Shown here piece after piece: positions 46,272 to 55,485 of a stretch of 64,000 nucleotides of DNA (positions are counted from its first letter, which is position 1; every line of letters begins with the position of its first letter). The notes beneath the pieces are model-generated. The model was not told the DNA's origin, made no database searches, and saw nothing but the letters and a program-made list of their open reading frames with translations. The DNA is from Stenotrophomonas hibiscicola ATCC 19867 (GTDB lineage: Bacteria > Pseudomonadota > Gammaproteobacteria > Xanthomonadales > Xanthomonadaceae): assembly GCF_000382065.1 (NCBI RefSeq), contig NZ_KB907498.1, positions 564,714 through 628,713 of the forward strand, written 5' to 3'. The position numbers and the translations under genes are program-made.

Positions 46272-46700
46272 TCAACCAGCGGGAAAATCAGGTAGAACTT
46301 CGGCAATGGCCGCGGATATACCACCCACCTCCAAGCCTGCATCGAAAGCCTCAAGGACCAGATATTCACCTGTATATGCATCAAGCCCACCGGACTGGGC
46401 CAACGCCCCCCAAACCAGCCGATCAATTGAATGCAAATTCCGCTGATTGTCCATCATCAAGGAGAACAAATCGAACCACTTTCTGTACTCAACGGACTTA
46501 CCTCGCAGCCAATAGTCTCTAGCCGCGCTCACTGCAGCCAACCTTTCCCCATCAAGGCGATCACCAAGATGATCGCACAATGAAATCGCAAATTTCGCCC
46601 TGGCGATATTGCTTTTCTCCAATCCAGCAACATCAAGCAACTCATCAAGACTATCGATTAGCTGGCGAATTCGCGCGCAGGGGACTTTCTCGTTATTCAT
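46272..46700 (-). CDS. Putative immunity protein of Rhs module B
   Basis: 142 residues, cytosolic and helical (MNNEKVPCARIRQLIDSLDE, then WLRGKSVEYRKWFDLFSLMM). It starts nine bases after the stop of the module B toxin gene, the standard arrangement for a cognate immunity gene. Local base composition is lower in GC than the Rhs core, a sign of separate origin. No family is recognised. Confidence 0.55.
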   Translation of the reverse strand: MNNEKVPCARIRQLIDSLDELLDVAGLEKSNIARAKFAISLCDHLGDRLDGERLAAVSAARDYWLRGKSVEYRKWFDLFSLMMDNQRNLHSIDRLVWGALAQSGGLDAYTGEYLVLEAFDAGLEVGGISAAIAEVLPDFPAG

Positions 46701-46709
46701 AGCAACATC

Positions 46710-47825
46710 CTATAATGGCTGCGTCTTCACCGGAAGAACGGTGCGAACACCTTGGTCCTTCGCCACAGCAGCACAACTGGTACAGGGCTCCATGACTTGC
46801 CCGGCTTTTGAACCTACTGCCCTGACCGTCGCCATCGTCGCCCCCTTCAAATCTGCACCTGAGTTCAGCGCCTTGCTCATCGCATCAATTTCTCCACAGC
46901 AACCGTGGAATGGAGATCTAATACCGTCGGCCACCCCATCCAGTGATTTCTGGATGGCGGCATTCGAGGCGCCGCCAGGCCCACCGGCGCGCGAACTTGC
47001 CCCAACAAAAACCTCACCGGATTCTGTCACGAGCCCCGTAACGCCTCCACCTGCCGCCTTGCTTGCCTGAGCTTCTGCCGATGCAGATCGAGCTGCGCTC
47101 AACGCTGCAATCTCCTTGGAGACGAGCTGGCTTGAGATAGTGAGCCGCTGGGACTGGCCGAGCGTAACGATCCCCAGCACTCCTTCCGCGATGGCAACCG
47201 CCCCACCTGCTGCTGCCATGCCATAGTTGCCTTGCTCTGCAGATGTGACGGCTGCATCCCAAGTAGCTTGACCAGGGATCGTGTAACGCATCCAAGCGGG
47301 ACTTTCCGCCCTTCCATCTGGATCAATATATCGGTAGGGATTTCCTGCTGCATAGCGATACCGATTGAACTGCCCAACCGGCTGGTCATACGCCGTGACC
47401 GGATCCACCGACAGGAACACACCCAACTGCGGATCCATGTACCGCTGCTGCATGTAGCTCAGCCCGGTAGCCGAGTCGCTCACATGCCCGGTATACCCCG
47501 GGCCATCCGTGACCTGACCACCGACCACAGCACCGTAAGGCTCGTAGTCATAGCGCTTGATCACGTTGCCGTTGGCATCGCTCTCGGCCACGACCGAGCC
47601 CAGCGCGTCCGTGTGGATGTAGGTGACCGTCGCTTGGGCAATTGCGGCTGGCGACACCCCAAGGCCGAGCAGCAGCACGCAGCACAGCCAGGCGCCGAAT
47701 GCCCCCAGCTTCCGAATTCGATCTTCACCCCCCCTGAAGCGGGTCGACACACCGCCCGCAGTTCCCCCGAACCTGCGCATCCTTCCAATCCCTGAAAGAC
47801 CCTTGAAGCAAGGCTGGGTATTCAT
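46710..47825 (-). CDS. Short Rhs protein with deaminase-like toxin tail, module B
   Basis: 371 residues from the ATG at 47825 (MNTQPCFKGLSGIGRMRRFG), matching the module A start. Signal peptide (LCCVLLLGLGVSPAAIAQ), one Rhs repeat and core are nearly identical to module A through AAGNPY. After DPDGR the C-terminus differs: an Ala/Gly-rich stretch, then HGCCGEIDAMSKAL and MEPCTSCAAVAKDQG. A Cys/His-x-Glu followed by PCxxC is the zinc site of the nucleic-acid deaminase fold, seen in YwqJ-type toxins. Export by Sec rather than inside a large Rhs shell is suggested by the signal peptide. Confidence 0.75.
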   Translation of the reverse strand: MNTQPCFKGLSGIGRMRRFGGTAGGVSTRFRGGEDRIRKLGAFGAWLCCVLLLGLGVSPAAIAQATVTYIHTDALGSVVAESDANGNVIKRYDYEPYGAVVGGQVTDGPGYTGHVSDSATGLSYMQQRYMDPQLGVFLSVDPVTAYDQPVGQFNRYRYAAGNPYRYIDPDGRAESPAWMRYTIPGQATWDAAVTSAEQGNYGMAAAGGAVAIAEGVLGIVTLGQSQRLTISSQLVSKEIAALSAARSASAEAQASKAAGGGVTGLVTESGEVFVGASSRAGGPGGASNAAIQKSLDGVADGIRSPFHGCCGEIDAMSKALNSGADLKGATMATVRAVGSKAGQVMEPCTSCAAVAKDQGVRTVLPVKTQPL

Positions 47826-47971
47826 AGCACAAGAATGACCGGCTGCGGTTGCCACGTCAGGAACTGTGCGAGGAGCTAAGCGCCTGGGAAGCCGGAGGGG
47901 GCGAGTAGGCCGCGAGACTCGGAAATTGCGGCTGCCCACCATGGGCTGGCACTGCTTGGGAACTCGCATTC

Positions 47972-47994
47972 CGCCGGGCATGGCCCGGCGCTAC
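47972..47994 (-). repeat. SMAG repeat in module B promoter region
   Basis: CGCCGGGC-ATG-GCCCGGCG-CTAC, a perfect SMAG unit between the tRNA terminator and the Rhs gene. Confidence 0.75.
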
Positions 47995-48006
47995 CAGACA
48001 CAAAAA

Positions 48007-48029
48007 AACCCCGGCCAAGGCCGGGGCTT
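48007..48029 (-). terminator. Terminator of tRNA-Thr
   Basis: CCCCGGCC / GGCCGGGG stem with AA loop, followed on the minus strand by seven T. Ten bases past the tRNA. Confidence 0.8.
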
Positions 48030-48039
48030 TTCATGCAAC

Positions 48040-48115
48040 TGGTGCCGGAAACAGGAGTCGAACCTGCGACCTACGCATTACGAATGCGCCGCTCTACCAA
48101 CTGAGCTATTCCGGC
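48040..48115 (-). tRNA. tRNA-Thr (anticodon CGT)
   Basis: 76 bases including an encoded CCA. The acceptor stem GCCGGAA / TTCCGGC, D arm (AGCTCAGTTGGTAGAGC), anticodon loop TTCGTAA and T arm (GTTCGACTC loop region) all pair correctly. It reads ACG codons. Copies of its 3' half occur at 43833 and 46204. Confidence 0.97.
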
Positions 48116-48173
48116 GGAGCCCGCGATTTTACGGGCTGGGCGCCCCGGCGGTCAATCCACCCGGCTCAGCCCG

Positions 48174-49169
48174 CTACACCCGGTTCGCACACACCCGCCC
48201 CTCGGCAAAGTCCCGCAGGTTCCCCAGCGTGATCGCCGAGATCTCCTGCAGCGCCTCCACGGTGAAGAAGCCCTGGTGGCCGGTCACCAGCACGTTGGGG
48301 AAGGTCATCAGGCGCTGGAAGGCCTCGTCGTCGATGATCTCGCCGGAAAGGTCCTGGAAGAACAGCGCGCTTTCCTGCTCGTAGACGTCGATGGCCAGGT
48401 GGCCGAGCCGCCGCGACTTCAGCGCGCGGATCACCGCATGGGTATCGACCAGTGCCCCACGCGAGGTGTTGACCAGCATCGCGCCTGGCTTCATCCGCGC
48501 CAGCGAGGCGTCGTTGATCAGGTGCTGGGTCTCAGGCGTCAGCGGGCAATGCAGCGACACGATGTCGGCGCGCGCCAGCAGTTCGTCCACCCCCACCATG
48601 TCGCCCACCGCGGCAAAGGCCGGCGACGGATACGGATCGTGCCCCAGCACGATGCAACCCATGCCCTTGAAGATGCGCGCAGTGGCCAGGCCGATCTTGC
48701 CGGTACCCACGATGCCGACGGTGCGGCCATGCAGGGTTCGCCCGAGCAGGCCATCGAGCATGAAGTTGCTCTCGCGCACGCGGTTGTAGGCGCGATGGGT
48801 CTGCCGGTTGAGGGTCATCACCAGCGCCAATGCATGCTCGGCCACGGCTTCGGGCGAATAGGCCGGCACCCGCGCCACGAACAGGTCCAGCGCTTTCGCG
48901 GTGGCCAGATCCACGTTGTTGAAACCTGCGCATCGCAGCAGCACGGCCCGCACCCCCACCGCATGCAGGGTGTGCAGCACCGGCGCATCCAGGCGGTCGT
49001 TGACGAACACGCATACGGCTGCGCAATCCTGCGCCAGCGCCGCCGAGTGCACGTCCAGCGCCACATCGAAGTACACGAACGCAAAGCCGTCCCCGGCCGC
49101 ATCGCGCTGGTTCGCCTCACCAAGGAAGCGGCGGTCGTAGGGACGGGCACTGAAGACGGCGATCTGCAT
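48174..49169 (-). CDS. ldhA: D-lactate dehydrogenase-type 2-hydroxyacid dehydrogenase
   Basis: 331 residues from the ATG at 49169. NAD-binding GIVGTGKIGLATARIF, catalytic Arg in VNTSRGALVDT, Glu in YEQES, and His in GHQGFFTVEAL are all in place; the HQGFFT form is characteristic of fermentative D-lactate dehydrogenases. It reduces pyruvate to D-lactate with NADH in the cytosol. Stands alone. Confidence 0.9.
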   Translation of the reverse strand: MQIAVFSARPYDRRFLGEANQRDAAGDGFAFVYFDVALDVHSAALAQDCAAVCVFVNDRLDAPVLHTLHAVGVRAVLLRCAGFNNVDLATAKALDLFVARVPAYSPEAVAEHALALVMTLNRQTHRAYNRVRESNFMLDGLLGRTLHGRTVGIVGTGKIGLATARIFKGMGCIVLGHDPYPSPAFAAVGDMVGVDELLARADIVSLHCPLTPETQHLINDASLARMKPGAMLVNTSRGALVDTHAVIRALKSRRLGHLAIDVYEQESALFFQDLSGEIIDDEAFQRLMTFPNVLVTGHQGFFTVEALQEISAITLGNLRDFAEGRVCANRV

Positions 49170-49266
49170 GGATGGGCCTGGGTGGAATGCCATACCGACC
49201 ATACCGCAGCAGCGCCCGCGTTGGGATGGCACCGGCGATGCCGTCATCGCCGGTGCCGGGTGCCAC

Positions 49267-50902
49267 TTAGAACCTGCAGCCCAGGCCCAGCATCACGCCG
49301 CTCCGGATCTGCCCGTCGCGGCGCTCGCCCACATAGTCGGCCATGATCGACAACCGTTCGCTGGCGCGGCTGGTCACGCCCGGGTTCCAGGCCAGCACCT
49401 GCTCGCCCACCGCCTGGCTGCTGGCGCCGAACACCAGGTCCGGTGCTGCAGCAAAACCGGTGCTGTAACGGGCCTGCGAATCACCCGGCTCCTTCTGCCA
49501 GACCACCCGGGCGCGCGGGGTGATGCGCTCGCCGTTGTTGCCTTCGAACATCTTGAACAGCTGCAGGCCCGCACCCACGCGGATGCTCTCCAGGCTGCCG
49601 CTGCGACCGATCAGTGCTCCGACGCCCTCCCCTTCATTGAAGCGCGTGGCCGAAGTCCGCGCGTAATCCACCACCGGCAGCAACGGCTGGATCACCAGGC
49701 CCTTGCCGGTGGTGAACGAGAACGCATGTTCAACACGTGCGGAGATCGCATCGTTGCTGTACTTCGCGCGCAGGGGCTGCTGCAGGCCATCGATACCGCC
49801 GATGCTGCGACGGGTGTCATGCCGCAGATCGGTGTAGCGCACGGCCGCCGACAGATAGCCGCGCGCGTACGTCGCATCGAGGTAGCCGCCCACGTCCAGC
49901 GCGCGCACATCTCCGGTGAAACCATAGCCATCGCTGGCCTTGGCGTTGTCCAGCGTGGAGACATTCAGATCAGCCAGCCGCAGCTTGGACAGCAACAGGT
50001 CCTGGATGTCCGGGTCACTGAGGTAACCCTGCACCGAGAGCGCACCGATGCCCTGCGGGCCGCGGCTGGATGCGGTGTAGATGCTCTGTGCGACATTGAT
50101 GTAGGTGGATCGCCAGTCGGTATTCCAGCGCGCGAAATCATCATCGACGAACGCCTGCAGCTGGCGTACGGTGCGCAGGTAGCCGGGATTGATGTCACCG
50201 GTCACGTTGGCGGTGACGTTCAGGGTGTCGCCCGGATCGCGGTACCCGTATGCGGTGATGATCCTGTTGCTGTAGATGTCCTGGCCGGGGAACGACTCCA
50301 GCTTGCTGCCACTGCCATCGGGGTCGAAGGTGACCGAGGGACCGGTGCCGCGTGCCGGAACGCGCAACACCAGCAGGCCGTTCGGCTTCACCACTTCATA
50401 CATGGCCTTGTGCAGCAGCCCGGCATCCATGCCACCACCGTAGTTGCCGCTATAGATCTGGGTCATGCGCGGCGACGGCGTGTAGATCACCTTGCCGCCG
50501 CTGCTGGCTGCGTGGATCTGCACCGAGTCGATGAGCGGCAGATCGCCGGCCAGATAGCGCTCGACGCCGCCGGACTGCATGATCGAGCAGGACGAGATGC
50601 AATTGCCGGACACGATGGTGTTCAGCCCGGAGGTGCGGATGATGCCCTGCAGCCACTCCCCGGCGATCAACGCGCCACCATTGGACGTACGCAGCACCAC
50701 CTCACGGACCGGTCGGCCTTCGGCCTGTGCCTTGGCCAGCAATGCCGGCAGGGACACCGCGTCGGCGTAGGTCACATCTCCACTCAGGAAGATGCGATCG
50801 CCCTGCACGTGATTAATTCGTTGCCATGACGTCATCCACCACGGCTATGGCGGCAACGCCCATCAGCCCGGCCAGGGCCAGGCTCAACGTCGAGTACTTC
50901 AT
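49267..50902 (-). pseudogene. ClpP-like protease domain fused to an autotransporter-type barrel, frame broken after the signal peptide
   Basis: A signal peptide starts at 50902 after GGAGAGAAC (MKYSTLSLALAGLMGVAAIA) but its frame stops at 50813. The main frame (to 49267) lacks an export signal unless one base is removed near 50815, which gives a smooth VMATNNHVQGDRIFLSGDV join. The passenger has the ClpP/crotonase-like pattern of periplasmic COG3904-type proteins: LRTSNGGALIAGEWLQG, GLNTIVSGNCISSCSIMQSG (Ser/Cys where the nucleophile sits) and IHAASSGG. The last ~270 residues form a barrel ending in GLGCRF. The combination is unusual. It is divergent from the sigma factor operon. Confidence 0.65.
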
Positions 50903-51165
50903 GTGTTCTCTCTCCACCCGCAACACGCGGATGGAGCGATCAACGCCGCAGCGGGATGATCTCCCCCAGTGGAACGGATCCTGGAAAATGAATACATTCA
51001 CAATGGGAATTCGATCGATGCACACTCTTCCCCATCCGGTCATCGTCGCGTAAAACTCGACGACGCATTCGCCACCCACCGTCGAGGCCAGCCCTGTCCA
51101 CCCCGTCTCCCCTGCTCCATCGCGCTCCGGAGCTATCCGCACCTGCGGATGCCTTCATCGCGTTC

Positions 51166-51666
51166 GTGCGCGAAGAGCGCGCACCGCTGTGCGCGTTCCT
51201 GCGCACGCGGGGGGTTGGGCCTGAGGATGCGGAGGATATCGCGCAGGACTGCATGGAGCGGCTGATCCGCTACCGCGCACAGGGTCCGGACGAACTGCGC
51301 CTGCTGCTGTATCGTATCGCCCGCAACCGCCTGGCAGACCGCGGCCGCTCACCGCTGTCGCGGCCGCATCTGCCGCTGGCCGAACACGATGGCAGCGACG
51401 AACCGTCCAGTTCCTCGCCCGATCCATTGCGCCAGGCCGAGTCGGGGCAGATGCTGTCCCTGCTGCGGCAGGCCCTGTTCAAGCTGCCCGAACGCGCACG
51501 CGAGGTCTATCTGCTCAACCGCATCACCGGCATGAGCTACACGCAGATCGCGCGGCATTGTGGAATTACTGCCAAGACCGTGGAAAAACATATCGCCCGC
51601 GCCCTGCAGGGCCTGCGTCAGGAGTTGGGATCGGATCCGCTGCACAACGACAGGGACGGCCAATGA
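51166..51666 (+). CDS. ECF sigma factor, FecI-like
   Basis: 166 residues from a GTG at 51166; the frame extends upstream without another start codon. Region 2 is seen as RGVGPEDAEDIAQDCMERLI, region 4 as LPERAREVYLLNRITGMSYT with a helix-turn-helix ARHCGITAKTVEKHIARAL. These match FecI-type sigma factors, which direct polymerase to genes for uptake of a cell-surface signal. Overlaps the fecR-like gene by four bases (ATGA). Confidence 0.9.
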   Translation: MREERAPLCAFLRTRGVGPEDAEDIAQDCMERLIRYRAQGPDELRLLLYRIARNRLADRGRSPLSRPHLPLAEHDGSDEPSSSSPDPLRQAESGQMLSLLRQALFKLPERAREVYLLNRITGMSYTQIARHCGITAKTVEKHIARALQGLRQELGSDPLHNDRDGQ

Positions 51667-52631
51667 GTGGCACCCCGCACAGGGATGATGCACAGCTGTT
51701 TGAACGCGCCAGCGCCTGGGTAGCCCGCCTGGAAGCCCCGGACTGCACATCGGCCGAACGCGAAGCGTTCGAGGACTGGCTGGCCGAAGATCCGGCCCAC
51801 GTCAAAGCCTGGGTGCAGGCCGAAACCCTGTTCCAGAAGGGCGCTGGGCTTGCGGCTGACCCTTGGCTGCGGACCGCTGCGGCACGCGCGGCGCGTCCGC
51901 CGCGCCGGCGCTGGTTGCCGGGCGTGGCCGCTGCTGCCGGTGTCTGCATGGCGATCGGCATCGGCTGGATGGCTGCCGTCGACGGCAACCCGACGCCACA
52001 GGTCTACGCCAATGATTCGCACCAGCCACAGCAGCAGACACTGGCCGATGGCAGCGTCGCCATGCTGGATGCTGGCACCACTCTCCGCGCCCGCTTCGGC
52101 TGGCGCCATCGTGAGCTGGTGCTGGAGCAGGGCCGGCTGCAACTGCAGGTCGCACCGTCGAACAAGGCGCTGCAACTGCGCGCCGGCGACAGTACGATCC
52201 GCGACATCGGCACGACCTTCCAGGTGGAACGCCTGCGCGACGGCCTGGTCGAGGTCGCGCTGCTGGAAGGTGCCGTCGAAGTCAGCAGCGGCGCAGCGCA
52301 GCACACGCTGGCGCCCGGCCAGCAGCTGCAGGTTCTGCCTTCCGGCCGTATCCAGCCAGGTCCTGCCCTCTCCTCCACTGCCGCCGCTGAAGGCTGGCTG
52401 CAGGGGCAACTGGTGTTCGATGCCACCCCCCTGTCGATCGTGGTCGAACGCATGAACCGTTACGGCCGCACGCCGCTGGTGATCGCCGATCCTGAGATCG
52501 CCAGCCTGGCCGTGAGCGGTACCTTCCGTGCCGGCGATGCGCAGGAACTGCTGTCGGCGCTGGAACTGGGGTGGTCCGTGGCTGGCCAGACGCGTCCGGA
52601 TGGCGCGCTGGAACTGCGCCGCACATACTGA
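51663..52631 (+). CDS. FecR-family anti-sigma regulator
   Basis: 322 residues. The N-terminal cytoplasmic DUF4880 region contains AEREAFEDWLAEDPAHVKAW, then a membrane segment (WLPGVAAAAGVCMAIGIGWM). The periplasmic FecR domain follows (LADGSVAMLDAGTTLRARFG, then LQVAPSNKALQLRAG). The C-terminal STN-like part ends LVIADPEIASLAVSGTFRAG. It should hold the sigma factor until the TonB receptor signals. Coupled to the sigma gene. Confidence 0.9.
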   Translation: MSGTPHRDDAQLFERASAWVARLEAPDCTSAEREAFEDWLAEDPAHVKAWVQAETLFQKGAGLAADPWLRTAAARAARPPRRRWLPGVAAAAGVCMAIGIGWMAAVDGNPTPQVYANDSHQPQQQTLADGSVAMLDAGTTLRARFGWRHRELVLEQGRLQLQVAPSNKALQLRAGDSTIRDIGTTFQVERLRDGLVEVALLEGAVEVSSGAAQHTLAPGQQLQVLPSGRIQPGPALSSTAAAEGWLQGQLVFDATPLSIVVERMNRYGRTPLVIADPEIASLAVSGTFRAGDAQELLSALELGWSVAGQTRPDGALELRRTY

Positions 52632-52642
52632 GGAGACCGGCA

Positions 52643-55438
52643 GTGAAGGCAGGTCCGGGTGCGCTGCAGTGGGGGCTGCTCCGGGCCCTGCTATGCCTTG
52701 CCCTGGGCGTTGCCGCAGTACCGATGGCCGATGCCGGCACGCCCGCAGGCACGCTGGCGATCGACGTGGGCGCCGGCCCACTGGTACCGGCACTGCAGCA
52801 ATGGGCCCGGCAGAGTGGCACCGCCCTGCTGTTCGACGCACGTGAACTGGAGGGTCTGCGCACCGATGGCACCCGTGGCCAGCGCGATGCCAGGGCTTCG
52901 CTGAAGCAACTGGTTGCCGGCCTGCCGGTGAACATCCTGCGCACGTCCTCGGGTGCTTTTGTCGTGCGGCGGGTCCATGCCGAGCCTGCCAAGCCGCCGG
53001 CAGCGTTCACCGCCCCGCGTCTGCCGCGCCCGCCTCCCAGGTCCGCCGACACGCCGCACGAGGTGGAACTGGCTCCCATCCACGTCACCGGCAGCCGGCT
53101 GCCGCGCTCTTCGGTGCAGACCACGCTGCCGGTCACCACCATTGATCGTGACGACATCCTGCGCAGTGGCTACGGCAACCTGTTCGACCTGCTGCGGCAC
53201 CTGCCCGGCATGAACGGCCATCCTGCCATGAGCACCTCGCGCGGCGGCGATTCGCAGTACCTGCCGGTGGGTGCAGCGGCCACCACCAGCCTCGATGGCA
53301 TGGGACCGCGGGCGACGCTGTTCCTGGTCAATGGCCGGCGCCTGCCGCGCTATCCGATGGTGTCGCTGGAACAGGGTGGGCTGACCGACCTCGGCGGCAT
53401 TCCGCTGAGCTTCGTCGACCGCATCGAACTGGTACGCGGCGGTGCCTCGGCCATCTATGGCGCCGATGCCATGTCCGGCGTGGTCAACATCATCCTGCGC
53501 GACCAGGCCGATGGGCCCGAAGCCATGCTGCAGACCGGACTCAGCAGCCGTGGTGACGCGGGCCAGTACCGCCTGCAGGCCGCCACGGGCGGCGCGCGTG
53601 GCAACGGAGACCGCTGGTTTGCCGGTCTCGATCTGCACCGTGTCGAGCATGTCGCCGGTGACCAGCGTGACTGGCATGCGGAAACATCGCTGTATCCGAT
53701 CGGCGCGATCCTGGGCAACTGGTACGTGCCCGCGCGGCGCTGCGAGCCGCCCCTGGAGCGGCGCGAGGACGGCTGCTGGTTCGACAGCGCCCGGCCGCGT
53801 TCGCTGCAACCGGCCTCGGATACCGCGTCGGCCTACCTGCGCTACCGGCACGAACGGGGTGAGGGACGCTATGCCTATGCCGAGGTGCGGGCCAGTCACA
53901 ACCGCCAGCGCTTCGACCTGGGCCCGACCGCCGTTGCGGTGGTGTCGCGGGGCATCACCTTCAACAGTGTGCTGCGTGAGGCCGGCAACGTGCGTCCCAA
54001 GGTCCGCGCCACCGATACGGACGTCACCTTCGGCATCGGACGTGACCAGGGCCGGCGCAGCTGGGAAGCCGGCATCAGTGCGCAGCGCAGCGAAGTCACC
54101 TTGTCCACGGCAGGCACGGTGCGGACGGCGCTGCTGCTTGAAGCAACGCAGGCACGCAGGTTCATTCCCGGCTTCGACGCGCCGCCGGCAGCCGATATGG
54201 ACGCGCTGTTCCCATCCATCCGCAACCGCGGCAGCACTGCACAGTGGCAGGGCTGGTGGGGCGTGCAGCGTGAGCTGATGGCGATGGCTGGGGGCAATGC
54301 GCAACTGGCGACCGGCATCGACCTGCGCCATGAGCGCTGGACCTCGCATCCGGATGCGCTGCTGAGCCAGGGCGACCTTGCATTGGGTTTGCCGCAGCAG
54401 CAACGCCGCCTGTCGCGGCAAAGCAGCGGTGTCTATACCGAGCTGGGCCTGCCACTGGCACCCACGCTGCGCGCGGACCTGGCCGCACGCTGGGACCGCG
54501 ACGACGGCTTCATGGCGTTCTCGCCACGTGCCGGACTGCGCTGGACCCCGACGCCTCACTGGTCGTTCCTGCTGGCCAGCGGACGCGGCTACCGTGCGCC
54601 GAGCCTGTTCGAGCAACGGCGCCCCCCGGGCTACTTCGGGTCGATCACGCTTCCGGTGTCCAGTGCCCTTCCTGAATGTGCAATGGCCACGGCCAGTGGC
54701 GGCTGCAGCGTCACGGCCAACGTGGTTGAGAACGATGCACTGAAGGCCGAGCGATCGCGCAGCCATTCGCTGGCCGCCACATGGACACCCAACGACACGT
54801 TTTCGTTGTCGCTGACCCACAACATCGTGGAACTGCGCAACGAGATCCTCGCCCTGCAGCCAAGCGATGCGGTGTGGAATCGCACCACCTGGGAGCTGGA
54901 TGACGACGGCTACCTGAGCAGCCTGCGCCTGTCGTTCGACAACATCGGCCGCACCACCTCCCGCAACTGGGTCCTGCGTGGCGAATACCGCATCGACAGC
55001 GGCAGCAACGGCCAATGGTTGTTCTCACTCGATGCGCTGAAGCAGCAGGAACTGCGTCGGCGCCGTGACCACGGGGCCGCCGTGGACCTGCGCGGCCATG
55101 TGACACCCGAACTGGCTGCGGTGTTGAACGCGCAATGGCAGAACAGCAACTGGGACGTCGCCCTGCGCGGCAACCAGGTTGGTCGCACCCGTGCCTGGCT
55201 GCCGGGGGCCGAATGCCCGCAGGATCAGGCCGAACAGAACCACTGCATGAATCCGCGTCAGCTGCGCTTGAACCTGCACCTGGCACGCCGCCTCGGCCCG
55301 CGCGTCGTCGCGGCGCTGGACGTGCACAACGTGCTCGACACGCAACCGGTGAACTACCTGGTCGGCAATGGCGGGCAGATGCCGGGGCTGGATGATCCGC
55401 TCGGCCGCTACTACCTGCTTACCCTGCAGTTCCGCTGA
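52643..55438 (+). CDS. TonB-dependent receptor with signalling (STN) domain
   Basis: 931 residues from the GTG at 52643, preceded by AGGAG; the frame itself opens at 52571. A signal peptide is followed by a secretin/TonB STN domain (GAGPLVPALQQWARQSGTAL, residues ~40-95), a plug domain (VTTIDRDDILRSGYGNLFDL; VDRIELVRGGASAIYGADAM), and a long beta-barrel ending in YYLLTLQF. The STN domain allows contact with the FecR protein when ligand binds. The ligand is not evident; the plug-region start (GSRLPRSSVQTT) resembles receptors for peptides or sugars as much as for iron. Operon with the sigma and FecR genes. Confidence 0.92.
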   Translation: MKAGPGALQWGLLRALLCLALGVAAVPMADAGTPAGTLAIDVGAGPLVPALQQWARQSGTALLFDARELEGLRTDGTRGQRDARASLKQLVAGLPVNILRTSSGAFVVRRVHAEPAKPPAAFTAPRLPRPPPRSADTPHEVELAPIHVTGSRLPRSSVQTTLPVTTIDRDDILRSGYGNLFDLLRHLPGMNGHPAMSTSRGGDSQYLPVGAAATTSLDGMGPRATLFLVNGRRLPRYPMVSLEQGGLTDLGGIPLSFVDRIELVRGGASAIYGADAMSGVVNIILRDQADGPEAMLQTGLSSRGDAGQYRLQAATGGARGNGDRWFAGLDLHRVEHVAGDQRDWHAETSLYPIGAILGNWYVPARRCEPPLERREDGCWFDSARPRSLQPASDTASAYLRYRHERGEGRYAYAEVRASHNRQRFDLGPTAVAVVSRGITFNSVLREAGNVRPKVRATDTDVTFGIGRDQGRRSWEAGISAQRSEVTLSTAGTVRTALLLEATQARRFIPGFDAPPAADMDALFPSIRNRGSTAQWQGWWGVQRELMAMAGGNAQLATGIDLRHERWTSHPDALLSQGDLALGLPQQQRRLSRQSSGVYTELGLPLAPTLRADLAARWDRDDGFMAFSPRAGLRWTPTPHWSFLLASGRGYRAPSLFEQRRPPGYFGSITLPVSSALPECAMATASGGCSVTANVVENDALKAERSRSHSLAATWTPNDTFSLSLTHNIVELRNEILALQPSDAVWNRTTWELDDDGYLSSLRLSFDNIGRTTSRNWVLRGEYRIDSGSNGQWLFSLDALKQQELRRRRDHGAAVDLRGHVTPELAAVLNAQWQNSNWDVALRGNQVGRTRAWLPGAECPQDQAEQNHCMNPRQLRLNLHLARRLGPRVVAALDVHNVLDTQPVNYLVGNGGQMPGLDDPLGRYYLLTLQFR

Positions 55439-55485
55439 GCGTAGTAACCTACGCGGCCTGTTCCACCGGTCTGCCACCTCCCCCC

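Noticed and set aside
52691..55015. Open frame of 774 codons opposite the TonB receptor
   Set aside because: Antisense of a gene with clear STN, plug and barrel motifs.
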